From Bacteroidota bacterium (lineage in GTDB: Bacteria; Bacteroidota; Bacteroidia; Flavobacteriales; Flavobacteriaceae): 22,633 nucleotides of DNA. This document shows positions 1 through 7,484 of the stretch, in pieces. The translations under genes were made by a program, and so were the position numbers. Every line of letters begins with the position of its first letter. Position 1 is the first letter of the stretch. Location: contig SMXJ01000126.1 in assembly GCA_004356305.1 (NCBI GenBank), forward strand, positions 1-22,633, in the 5' to 3' direction. The notes under the pieces are model-generated. The model worked only from the letters and a program-made list of their open reading frames with translations, had not been told where the DNA came from and searched no databases.

Positions 1-284
1 AAAATAATGAGGCTTGACGGCCAGGTGCACCTGAAACCCTTTCACAAATTTGCAGTTTGACATCATGGAACTGTAGCTCCTTCCAAACTAAAACAGCCCT
101 TCGCCCGCGTATTATACGCCATAGGGTTGAATGGTTTTCCAAATGATTGAATTGTGGCACAAATTGGTTTGACCCCTTAAATATTCCATGTACATTTAAA
201 AATCTTCTACCTATTACGTACCTTCGCGCGGAATCTGTGAGACAACCTAAAACAAATAACCGGAAATAAAAATAGTATAGAATT
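1..284. other. left-edge region without a confident gene
   Basis: No reading frame here can be assigned to a family. A perfect 13-base palindrome (6-base arms around one T) lies at 107-119. A minus-strand frame is free of stop codons from inside the ALDH gene to the left edge, with an ATG at 299-301 and a GTG at 158-160. A plus-strand frame ends in TGA at 58-60. A second minus-strand frame opens with tandem ATGs at 61-66, preceded by a purine-rich GGAAGGAG. None is convincing. Bases 219-226 (TACCTTCG) differ at one position from the Bacteroidota -10 element TAnnTTTG and may belong to the ALDH promoter, but I see no clear -33 TTG at the expected spacing. Confidence 0.4.
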
Positions 285-1838
285 ATGTCGACTGTAGCCA
301 TTTCCTTCGGAATCGAAGAAGTATTAAAACAATTGGGGATCGAAGCCGTGAATAAAGGTACTTCAACAGGAAATAATTGGTTTCCGGGTGGAGTTGAAAT
401 CGATTCTTATTCTCCCGTGGACGGTCAATTAATAGGCAAAGTGACCACTACCTCCAAAGAAGAATATGAACAACTAATGAGTACAGCACTATCGGCTTTT
501 AAAAGCTGGAGAGTTATCCCTGCGCCACAGAGGGGCGAAGTAGTGCGCCAGTTTGGCGAAGAGCTGCGACGCTTGAAAGAACCTTTGGGAAAATTGGTTT
601 CTTATGAAATGGGGAAAAGTTATCAGGAAGGACTGGGCGAGGTACAGGAGATGATAGATATCTGCGACTTTGCGGTAGGCTTATCGAGACAATTACACGG
701 ATTAACGATGCATTCTGAAAGACCGGGACATCGAATGTACGAGCAATACCATCCACTGGGTGTGGTTGGGATCATCTCTGCTTTTAACTTCCCTGTAGCT
801 GTCTGGGCATGGAATACCGCTTTGGCATGGATCTGTGGTGACGTATGTGTATGGAAGCCATCGGAGAAGGCACCCATGTGCGGTGTGGCTTGTCAGAAAA
901 TAGCAGCAAAGGTATTTGCGGATAATAATCTTCCCGAGGGGATCAGTTGTCTTATCAACGGAGATTATAATGTAGGAGAGTATATGACCAAAGACAAACG
1001 AATTCCCTTAATTTCTGCTACCGGTTCTACCCGTATGGGTAAAATTGTGGGAAGGACAGTTGGTGAACGATTGGGCAGATCGTTGTTAGAATTGGGAGGG
1101 AACAATGCCATCATAGTTACCCCGGATGCGGATATTAAAATGACCGTGATCGGAGCGGTATTTGGTGCCGTTGGGACTGCGGGCCAACGTTGTACTTCAA
1201 CTCGTCGATTGATCATACACGAAAGTGTTTACGATAAAGTTAAAGATGCGGTAGTAACTGCCTACGGGCAACTTCGTATTGGAAACCCATTAGATGAAAA
1301 TAATCATGTGGGCCCCTTGATCGATAAAGAGGCTGTTGTTATGTATAATACTGCCTTGGAAAAGGTGGTGGCTGAAGGCGGCACTATTGTAGTAGAGGGG
1401 GGCGTACTCACAGGAGAAGGTTATGAAAGTGGATGTTATGTTAAACCGGCCATAGCCGAAGCCAATAACAGTTTTGAAATTGTGCAACACGAGACCTTTG
1501 CACCCATTTTATATCTTCTAAAATACAGCGGTAGCGTTGAAGATGCACTCGATATCCAGAACGGTGTCGTACAAGGATTGTCATCTGCTATTATGACGAA
1601 CAACCTACGGGAAGCAGAACGTTTTTTATCGGTTGCAGGGAGTGACTGCGGGATCGCAAACGTAAACATTGGAACTTCCGGCGCCGAAATTGGAGGTGCC
1701 TTTGGAGGGGAAAAAGAAACCGGTGGTGGCCGTGAGTCTGGTAGTGATGCCTGGAAGGTGTATATGAGAAGACAGACAAATACTATTAATTATACTACCG
1801 AATTGCCTCTGGCTCAAGGGATTAAATTTGATTTGTAG
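285..1838 (+). CDS. ALDH7-family aldehyde dehydrogenase (aminoadipate-semialdehyde type)
   Basis: NAD-dependent oxidation of an aldehyde to its acid. The best match is the ALDH7A1/antiquitin subgroup, whose bacterial members (AmaB/Pcd) oxidise alpha-aminoadipic semialdehyde (piperideine-6-carboxylate) to 2-aminoadipate in lysine degradation. At 517 aa it has the usual length. Catalytic residues are visible: Asn168 in FNFP, Glu269 in LLELGG, Cys303 in GQRC, and Glu403 in the ETFAPILY block. The glycine-rich GAFGGEK-TGGGRESGSDAWK segment (about 471-491) is close to the ALDH7 signature and separates it from betaine- or succinate-semialdehyde types. It is cytosolic. The ATG at 285 gives a normal N-terminus. 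A lipoprotein glycosidase gene follows after 26 bases in the same direction, possibly co-transcribed without an obvious metabolic link. No lysine aminotransferase gene is visible, so the substrate is inferred from family only. Confidence 0.9.
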   Translation: MSTVAISFGIEEVLKQLGIEAVNKGTSTGNNWFPGGVEIDSYSPVDGQLIGKVTTTSKEEYEQLMSTALSAFKSWRVIPAPQRGEVVRQFGEELRRLKEPLGKLVSYEMGKSYQEGLGEVQEMIDICDFAVGLSRQLHGLTMHSERPGHRMYEQYHPLGVVGIISAFNFPVAVWAWNTALAWICGDVCVWKPSEKAPMCGVACQKIAAKVFADNNLPEGISCLINGDYNVGEYMTKDKRIPLISATGSTRMGKIVGRTVGERLGRSLLELGGNNAIIVTPDADIKMTVIGAVFGAVGTAGQRCTSTRRLIIHESVYDKVKDAVVTAYGQLRIGNPLDENNHVGPLIDKEAVVMYNTALEKVVAEGGTIVVEGGVLTGEGYESGCYVKPAIAEANNSFEIVQHETFAPILYLLKYSGSVEDALDIQNGVVQGLSSAIMTNNLREAERFLSVAGSDCGIANVNIGTSGAEIGGAFGGEKETGGGRESGSDAWKVYMRRQTNTINYTTELPLAQGIKFDL

Positions 1839-1864
1839 TATAACTCAGAATAAAATAAATAGAG

Positions 1865-3250
1865 ATGAAACGTAGAGATTTTGCTAAAAATGTCACTTTG
1901 GCTTCGGGAGTCGTTGGATTAGGCTTACTAACATCCTGTACTGAAAAGGAGAAGGTCGTTGAAGAAAGTCGCTCAGTGCTTAAAACCAATCCAAAAGTGA
2001 CGGCTAAACTTTCGGAGGAGATGTACAAAAAAGCATTGGAGATCACAAAGAGGAAAGTGAGAGGTGGTGATAATGAAACATTCTTTAAAAAACCATTTAT
2101 CGATGCGGCGTTCTCGCCGAACATATTTCTATGGGACACATGTTTTATGTGCTGCTTTGCAAAATATCATCTCGATGAACTTCCTGTTTATCAGGCTCTC
2201 GACAATTTCTATGACCAAATGGAAGATGATGGTTATATATGCAGGGAATACCGGCATACAGGAGAAGCACTGTGGTCTAAAGAACATCCGGTATCTATTA
2301 ATCCACCCTTGTTGGCCTTTGCCGAATGGGAGATATATCAGGTTTCAGAAGATAAAAAACGCTTGGTGGAAGTGTATCCTATACTAAAAAAAAATTTCCA
2401 ATTCCTTGTGAATCGATATATGATGGAAGACCATCTTTTTTATGGGGACACTTTAGGTATGGGAATGGATAATATACCACGAGCACCAAGGGATTGGGAA
2501 CCGACAGAAGGAAATGGAATGACACATCATGAGTTGGTAGCAAAAACAGCCGGACTCAATGCTTCAGAAGAAACTAAACTAAACTTTTTTATCGAGCAAT
2601 ATGTAGAAACCAAACTAGGAGTGTGGAACAAACAAGCCAGGTTGGTCGACTTTTCTTCTCAAATGGCAATGTTTTCGTTGCAATTGACCGAGATGGCCAT
2701 GCTAACTCAAAACAACGATGACATTGTTTATTATCAGGACATTCATTCGAAAATAAAGGAAGCCTTAAATCAAAAGTGTTGGAGCGAACAAGATAAATTT
2801 TATTACGATTTGGGCTTTGGCGAGCAAGTGCCGCGTCGTCATATTGGAATGTACTGGGCCCTGCTGGGGAAACTCGTTCCTGAAGATCGAATGGAGGATT
2901 TTCTGAGTCATCTCAGAGATCCTGATGAGTTTTACCGTAAAACTCCATTACCTGCACTTTCTGCCGCAGACCCGGACTATGTGGGATGGGGTGATTATTG
3001 GTTGGGAGGAGTTTGGGCACCTACGGTTTATATGGTATTGAAAGGTCTAACGGCAAATGGTCAGGAGGATCTGGCAAAGGATCTAGCCCAAAAAGTATAC
3101 AAGAGTGTTTCGGTTGTTTTTGAGGCAACGGGAACTTTTTGGGAAAACTATGCCCCGGATTTGGTATCCTACGGAATGCCTGCCAAGAAAGATTTTTGTG
3201 GTTGGACAGCTTTGATCCCAATAGCCGTTTACAAGGAATACATAGCATAA
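1865..3250 (+). CDS. exported lipoprotein glycoside hydrolase, MGH1/GH63-like
   Basis: A 461-aa predicted glycosidase of the (alpha/alpha)6-barrel group containing GH63, GH37 trehalases and MGH1-like mannosylglycerate hydrolases. The N-terminus carries an RRDF Tat-like motif (residues 3-6), a hydrophobic stretch (about 9-23) and a lipobox LLTSC with Cys25, so it is probably exported folded and lipid-anchored. Typical family features are WDT at 90-92, a probable general acid Asp202 in GMGMDNIPR, VDFSSQMA at 262-269, and a probable base Glu427 in FWENYAP near the C-terminus. The catalytic assignment is by analogy with GH63. The substrate is unknown: alpha-glucosides, trehalose or mannosylglycerate are all possible. 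An A9 run at 2386-2394 (LKKN) is a possible slippage site, but the frame is intact. It lies 26 bases after the ALDH gene and converges with the phosphatase gene after 19 bases without a visible terminator. Confidence 0.75.
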   Translation: MKRRDFAKNVTLASGVVGLGLLTSCTEKEKVVEESRSVLKTNPKVTAKLSEEMYKKALEITKRKVRGGDNETFFKKPFIDAAFSPNIFLWDTCFMCCFAKYHLDELPVYQALDNFYDQMEDDGYICREYRHTGEALWSKEHPVSINPPLLAFAEWEIYQVSEDKKRLVEVYPILKKNFQFLVNRYMMEDHLFYGDTLGMGMDNIPRAPRDWEPTEGNGMTHHELVAKTAGLNASEETKLNFFIEQYVETKLGVWNKQARLVDFSSQMAMFSLQLTEMAMLTQNNDDIVYYQDIHSKIKEALNQKCWSEQDKFYYDLGFGEQVPRRHIGMYWALLGKLVPEDRMEDFLSHLRDPDEFYRKTPLPALSAADPDYVGWGDYWLGGVWAPTVYMVLKGLTANGQEDLAKDLAQKVYKSVSVVFEATGTFWENYAPDLVSYGMPAKKDFCGWTALIPIAVYKEYIA

Positions 3251-3269
3251 CGGCAATTGTTCAGAAGAT

Positions 3270-3995
3270 CTAATTTCTACCCATCTCTGAAGGATACAAT
3301 TGATGGACCGGATCACTTTGCCATACTTCCTTAGTGTCCACATCGATTATAGAAAGTGGCCCTTTGAATGCAGCACCGGTATCAATATTCCAAACATTGG
3401 CAAAGTTCACTGGAACTGTCGACCCCATTCGGGTAACCGGCGTATGACCTATATAAATTTCTTTGAAGAGTTTTAATCGTTGTGGGTAACGTTCATCTTC
3501 TTCTGAAATGTTCGCATCCAACGAGCGTGCCATCTCCCAAAGTGTACGATCCCAAAACACCAATTTATCAAAATACTCATATTGCGGCCCGGCAAGATTG
3601 GTAAAACCGGCATGCACAAACAATCGGTTTTGAGTATCGATATGATAATTAGTGCAGTTTTCGTAGAACAGCAGGTGTTTTTCTATTTCTTCTGAAGACA
3701 GCTTTACATAGCTCTTTTTGGTGGTTTCTCCACCATAAGCCAACCACATTGGATTGACATCATCGTGTTTCAAATAACGATACGTCAAATGATCATGATT
3801 GCCACGAATAAAAATACAATCGTAGGCTTCAGAAAATTGGATCAAGAATGAAACTGTTCCAGCAGCATCACTCCATCCGTCAACATAATCTCCCAAAAAA
3901 ATGAAAAGATCTGTTTCGGACAGTTTCAACTTCAATAAAACTTGCTCTATGGCTTTTAATCCACCATGAATATCACCAATAACTAATGTTCTCAT
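3270..3995 (-). CDS. PPP-type metallophosphatase (Ser/Thr phosphatase or ApaH-like)
   Basis: A 241-aa single-domain calcineurin-like phosphoesterase of the PPP branch (bacterial Ser/Thr protein phosphatases PrpA/PrpB and diadenosine tetraphosphatase ApaH). The dinuclear-metal motifs are all present: GDIHG at 7-11 (Asp8, His10), GDYVDG at 35-40 (Asp36), GNHD at 65-68 (Asn66, His67), FVHAGF with His128, and IGHTP with His184. The FIRGNHD form fits the PPP family better than other phosphoesterases. It has no signal peptide or membrane segment, so it is cytosolic. It lies 8 bases downstream of the zinc-ribbon membrane protein gene in the same direction and is probably the last gene of that operon. 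Phosphoprotein versus dinucleotide specificity cannot be decided from sequence. Confidence 0.85.
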   Translation of the reverse strand: MRTLVIGDIHGGLKAIEQVLLKLKLSETDLFIFLGDYVDGWSDAAGTVSFLIQFSEAYDCIFIRGNHDHLTYRYLKHDDVNPMWLAYGGETTKKSYVKLSSEEIEKHLLFYENCTNYHIDTQNRLFVHAGFTNLAGPQYEYFDKLVFWDRTLWEMARSLDANISEEDERYPQRLKLFKEIYIGHTPVTRMGSTVPVNFANVWNIDTGAAFKGPLSIIDVDTKEVWQSDPVHQLYPSEMGRN

Positions 3996-4003
3996 TCCGA
4001 ATC

Positions 4004-5110
4004 TTAACTATTAACTAACAAAACGATGACGACGATCATCAGGATGATCGAAAGTACAAAAAGGAAGATCTTCCAGAACGAATAAGGGCGCTTTCCTGAT
4101 AGTTCCCCTGTTTGTCCGTTGACGAAAAAGTTATAGCGTTTCCCTTTAAAAGTATAGGCACTTACAAAAACAGGCAGCAAAATATGTTTGAATGTTTCTT
4201 CTGAAAGGGTCATATCCAAGGAGCTAATACGTTGCGTATCTCCACCTATATCACGACGTGCCCAGCGATCGGCTATACGATTTGCTTCTTTGTTAGCCTC
4301 CAGATGTCCTTCTTTTAAAGTGATGGTATATTTTTCTGTCACAAAACCCGCCAGATAACTACTGTCAAAAGGCTGAAGGGCGTTGAGGTTCCAATGTGAA
4401 ATTTTCTTTGGAATTACTCCTGTTTTTTGCAAGGAGGCTTTGATGAGAGTGTCGTCCACAAATCCTGAAATGTTTCCGCTGGCGGGAGTCCATCGCGTTC
4501 GCCTTTCCTGTCTGAATCTCGTGACGGCTTTGCCGTTCACGGTGGTGGTGTAAGGAACCGATATGTAATAATAATCTCCGCGTTGCCCGGTATAGGTTGC
4601 AAACAATTGTGCGTCAAAAGTCCAAAATGGAACATACAATCCTTTAGTGTTTTGAGGATCGAGGGTGGCTTTTTTTAGTTTGTTGGGAGCCCACCAGAGC
4701 TTATCCACCCACTTTGCAAAAATCTGGAATGCCTTTTTTTGATCTATTTGAAATGGCAATACCGCCCCTGGCAAGATCCACTCTTCCTTTTTGGCGTCTT
4801 TGATGATCAACGGTGAGTTGCAATAAACGCAATGCAGTGATTTATAGTTTTCTTCTATATGTTGATTTGCACCACAATTTTTGCAGGAAAGAATAGTAAT
4901 GACCTCACTATGCGATTGTGAACCCATAGAATCTAAATATGATTTCAAATCCAGCTCATCATACCCATTTTCTGGAGTCAAAATTTTCTGTCGATGGTCA
5001 CAGTAATCACATTTAAGCTCGGTCGTGCCCGGAGCATATAACAATTCTGCTCCACAATTGGAGCAGGATTTCTTAAGCTCAGATTTTTGTTGAAGTGTGG
5101 GTTGCATCAT
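4004..5110 (-). CDS. double zinc-ribbon, C-terminally membrane-anchored protein (YdjG-like)
   Basis: A 368-aa protein with two TFIIB-like zinc ribbons at the N-terminus: Cys16/19/34/37 and Cys76/79/94/97, each CxxC-x14-CxxC. A beta-rich middle domain follows, containing LYVPFWTFDA (about 158-167). A single hydrophobic helix (about 345-366, FWKIFLFVLSIILMIVVIVLLV) ends almost at the C-terminus, so it is probably tail-anchored with the ribbons in the cytoplasm. Proteins of this type are often mislabelled PriA helicase because of the ribbons, but no helicase motifs are present. The layout resembles YdjG of B. subtilis, whose operon also encodes the SPFH protein YdjI, and here an SPFH gene lies directly upstream. 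The intervening 52 bases (5111-5162) contain a REP-like palindrome. Function is inferred, not known: membrane-stress sensing or scaffolding. Confidence 0.7.
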   Translation of the reverse strand: MMQPTLQQKSELKKSCSNCGAELLYAPGTTELKCDYCDHRQKILTPENGYDELDLKSYLDSMGSQSHSEVITILSCKNCGANQHIEENYKSLHCVYCNSPLIIKDAKKEEWILPGAVLPFQIDQKKAFQIFAKWVDKLWWAPNKLKKATLDPQNTKGLYVPFWTFDAQLFATYTGQRGDYYYISVPYTTTVNGKAVTRFRQERRTRWTPASGNISGFVDDTLIKASLQKTGVIPKKISHWNLNALQPFDSSYLAGFVTEKYTITLKEGHLEANKEANRIADRWARRDIGGDTQRISSLDMTLSEETFKHILLPVFVSAYTFKGKRYNFFVNGQTGELSGKRPYSFWKIFLFVLSIILMIVVIVLLVNS

Positions 5111-5120
5111 TGGTACGATT

Positions 5121-5153
5121 AGACCTTACGGGTTTTACAAACCTGGAAGGTCT
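5121..5153. repeat. REP-like palindromic element, copy 1
   Basis: A 33-base imperfect palindrome of arms 7+8 around the spacer TAC. The outer AGACCTT/AAGGTCT pair perfectly, and the inner 8 bases have one mismatch and one G-T pair. The core 5122-5152 matches the element at 22505-22535 at 26 of 31 positions. It sits between the SPFH and zinc-ribbon genes of the minus-strand operon, where the transcript would fold into a strong hairpin that could stabilise upstream mRNA or dampen downstream expression. There is no long T tract, so it is not a typical terminator. Confidence 0.7.
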
Positions 5154-5162
5154 TGAAAGGAA

Positions 5163-6290
5163 TTATTGTGGAAGGGGTGGCGGAGTATTTCCTCCTAAAA
5201 ATGATCTTAATTCGTCCACTTCCTTTACCGCGAGCCAACCGGCCATCCCTCGCTTCCATATGAGTGTTTCTTTATTGATCGTACGGCTTGCAAATAGTGC
5301 ACCTAATTGTTCAAATCCAACCGGGCCCCGTTGCTGGCCATTTGTGGCATAGAAATATAGAAGAACCTGTGGCACCGGAGGTGGAGCCATTGGTGTTGCC
5401 TGCTGCGCAGTTTGACCGCCCATTTGCGGGCTCATCAAACCACCCATTTGTTGAGCCAGAACAAAACCCATGCCCATGCCCATACCGGCACCTGCAGTTC
5501 CACCTTCATTGGACGCAGCAGCCTCAATGGCTTTGGCAGTTTTGAATTTGGTCAATTTGTCGAGGTCCAGTTTGTCGAGGCGACTGTATTCGAAGATTTC
5601 TTTTTTGAGATCTTCAGGCATGGATACGTTCTCGATATAGAATTTTTCTAAGGAGATCCCTACGCTTTCAAATTCAGGTTGCATCACTTCTTTACATGTC
5701 TCACTCAATTCCGAAGTATTTGCTGCATACAACTCTATAGGCAAATTAGCTTCTCCCACGGTATCGGTAAATCGAGTTGTGATCAAGCTTTTTAGGTGTT
5801 CATTGATCTCGAAATTGGTAAAGTTACTATCGGTTCCAACAATGTCGACTATGAATTTTCCGGCATCGCTGATACGGAATGCATAAGTTCCAAAGGATCG
5901 TATTTCCACCAAACCATAACGTTCATCATTGAGGGTGATAGGATTTTTGGTACCCCATTTTTCATCGGTAAACAAATGAGTATTTACAAAATAGACTTCA
6001 GCCTTAAAGGGGCTATTAAATCCATGTTTCCACCCTTTTAGAGTAGAGAGTATAGGCAGGTTTTCGGTCTTAAGCGTATAGGTTCCCGGGGAGAACACAT
6101 CTGCCAACTTCCCTTCATTGATAAAAACAGCTGTTTGCCCTTCTCGAACTATGAGCTTGGCACCGTTTTTAATTTCGTTTTGATAGCGTTCAAAACGGTG
6201 ACAAATAGTATCGTCGGTATAGTCGAGCCATTCGACGATGTCTATAAATTCGTGACTTAATTTTTCTTTTATTTTATCGAAAAGTCCCAT
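5163..6290 (-). CDS. SPFH/Band-7 domain protein with C-terminal GYF_2 domain (YdjI-like)
   Basis: A 375-aa protein. Residues about 25-235 form an SPFH domain of the YdjI ('virion core protein-like') type, recognisable from the start MGLFDKIKEKL, REGQTAVFINEGK (49-61), SPGTYTL (67-73), RSFGTYAFRI (131-140) and the ENVSMPEDLKKEI region (220-232). A linker rich in Gly, Met and Gln (about 261-297) and a proline-rich stretch (about 300-308) lead to a GYF_2 domain (about 311-365: YFYATNGQQRGP, then IWKRGMAGW), ending in PPPLPQ. GYF_2 domains usually bind proline-rich peptides, and the protein carries such peptides itself. YdjI proteins are peripheral membrane scaffolds in envelope-stress responses. 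The zinc ribbon often found at the tail of this family is absent here, but two ribbons are encoded by the next gene, so the pair probably works together. Confidence 0.85.
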   Translation of the reverse strand: MGLFDKIKEKLSHEFIDIVEWLDYTDDTICHRFERYQNEIKNGAKLIVREGQTAVFINEGKLADVFSPGTYTLKTENLPILSTLKGWKHGFNSPFKAEVYFVNTHLFTDEKWGTKNPITLNDERYGLVEIRSFGTYAFRISDAGKFIVDIVGTDSNFTNFEINEHLKSLITTRFTDTVGEANLPIELYAANTSELSETCKEVMQPEFESVGISLEKFYIENVSMPEDLKKEIFEYSRLDKLDLDKLTKFKTAKAIEAAASNEGGTAGAGMGMGMGFVLAQQMGGLMSPQMGGQTAQQATPMAPPPVPQVLLYFYATNGQQRGPVGFEQLGALFASRTINKETLIWKRGMAGWLAVKEVDELRSFLGGNTPPPLPQ

Positions 6291-6347
6291 AAAGTTGATT
6301 TTTAGAAAGTTGAGTAATAAATATAGGAAAATATAGGCAAAGCAATG

Positions 6348-7484
6348 TTAGCTGTACTTCACTTTCCGAAGAATTCTTACAGATTCTTTAAATGATTGGT
6401 ATACATTTCCATCGATTTGTTTCAAAAATGGCTTGGCCTCCATTAATTTTTCTTTAGCATCTTGAAAATCGTTTAAGAAACAAATTAGATAGGTTGCAGG
6501 AAGTTGTTGCAAATCTTTTTTCTCCTGAGGTCGCAAAGGGATATTCTTTTTCAGCTTTTCCAATAGGGCATTATTGGCATTGTAAATATGATATAAGGTG
6601 CGTTTGCTGAATTGAGGCTGCTCAAAAATAAGCCGAGTGTCCATATTGTAGAATCCGTTTTCGTGGAAGGTAATGGTGAGCTCTTCCAGCGGGTAGTATT
6701 TGTAGTTTTCGTCAAGTCCCAAATGCACATACTCCGTGATCTTAAATTCGTCTTCGGTAAAGGAAATACTCACCTCGTCCAATGCGGAATAAAACAATCG
6801 TACCTGCTCATTGATCAACTCAATATCGACACGTGAGTAATAGACCTCTCCATTAACATTTTTGTTGATCCCTGCCCAACAGACAACAAACTGCTCTTTA
6901 AAGACCTTGTAATGAGACTCCAAGTCGTTGTGCCTGTTATTGATAAAGTCTATCACCCCATCCAGGGTGTACTCTATGTTGTTCTTTGCCTGGTTTTCAA
7001 TGGATTTTACGATTTGAGAGTTCACATCCTTTATTTCAATATCGAAATCCTTTGGCATGGAAATACTCCCATCCCGGAGAAAAATAGATCCGCCCCAGTA
7101 CTTCCAGATGTTCTTTCGAAGTGAAGTGATCTCGCTGGTAGGACGAATGGTCACAAGTCCAACCACTTTATCATCGGGCAAATGCGGGAACATCACATTT
7201 TCATAAGAGATAAGAGGTGGATTGGTTAAATAGGCGTTTACCAAATTCTGGATCTTGCTATCATCAAAAAAGTCGACCCCGTTTATTTCGTTGCCTTCAT
7301 CTTCAACCCCAATTACAATAAAGCTGTTGTTTGCCGGATTACTATTGCTCAAAGCACAGATGTGTTTTAGAAATTTCGCCTTCCCCTCTTTACTACTCAA
7401 ATCGATCTTTCGTTTTTTGTCGTAGAAACTGCTCTCATCATTATGAGCTAAAAGGGTTTTTATGAGAAGGCGTTTGTTTATCAT
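6348..7484 (-). CDS. Schlafen/AlbA_2-like putative nucleic-acid-binding protein
   Basis: A 378-aa protein whose N-terminus (about 15-150) fits the AlbA_2 / Schlafen-core fold often annotated 'ATP-binding protein': NDESSFYDKKRKID, then CALSNSNPANNSFIVIGVEDEGNEINGVDF (split around residue 54), and later WGGSIFLRDGS. The helicase and winged-helix parts common in larger AlbA_2 proteins (RecG-like regulators) are missing. The C-terminal 220 residues look mixed alpha/beta without a family I recognise. There is no signal or membrane segment. Its start codon overlaps the stop of the upstream SDR gene (ATGA, 7481-7484), implying translational coupling, and the SPFH gene follows after 57 bases. AlbA_2 proteins occur in transcription regulation and in some defence systems, but nothing around this copy indicates defence. 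Function unknown. Confidence 0.65.
   Translation of the reverse strand: MINKRLLIKTLLAHNDESSFYDKKRKIDLSSKEGKAKFLKHICALSNSNPANNSFIVIGVEDEGNEINGVDFFDDSKIQNLVNAYLTNPPLISYENVMFPHLPDDKVVGLVTIRPTSEITSLRKNIWKYWGGSIFLRDGSISMPKDFDIEIKDVNSQIVKSIENQAKNNIEYTLDGVIDFINNRHNDLESHYKVFKEQFVVCWAGINKNVNGEVYYSRVDIELINEQVRLFYSALDEVSISFTEDEFKITEYVHLGLDENYKYYPLEELTITFHENGFYNMDTRLIFEQPQFSKRTLYHIYNANNALLEKLKKNIPLRPQEKKDLQQLPATYLICFLNDFQDAKEKLMEAKPFLKQIDGNVYQSFKESVRILRKVKYS

Noticed and set aside
1..60. end of a plus-strand gene stopping at TGA 58-60
   Set aside because: Only 19 codons are visible, they match nothing, and two minus-strand frames are equally open there.
2386..2394. programmed frameshift at the A9 run
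   Set aside because: The zero frame continues through a complete glycosidase domain. The shifted frame gives only a short shadow.
4004..5110. PriA-type replication restart helicase
   Set aside because: Only zinc ribbons are shared. There are no Walker or helicase motifs, and the protein is tail-anchored.
5121..5153. rho-independent terminator between the SPFH and zinc-ribbon genes
   Set aside because: The stem is strong, but no T tract follows in either direction, and a near copy exists at 22504-22536, so a dispersed palindromic element fits better.
6348..7484. part of an anti-phage defence island
   Set aside because: AlbA_2 domains occur in some defence systems, but the neighbours are housekeeping oxidoreductases and envelope genes, with no nuclease, integrase or composition shift.
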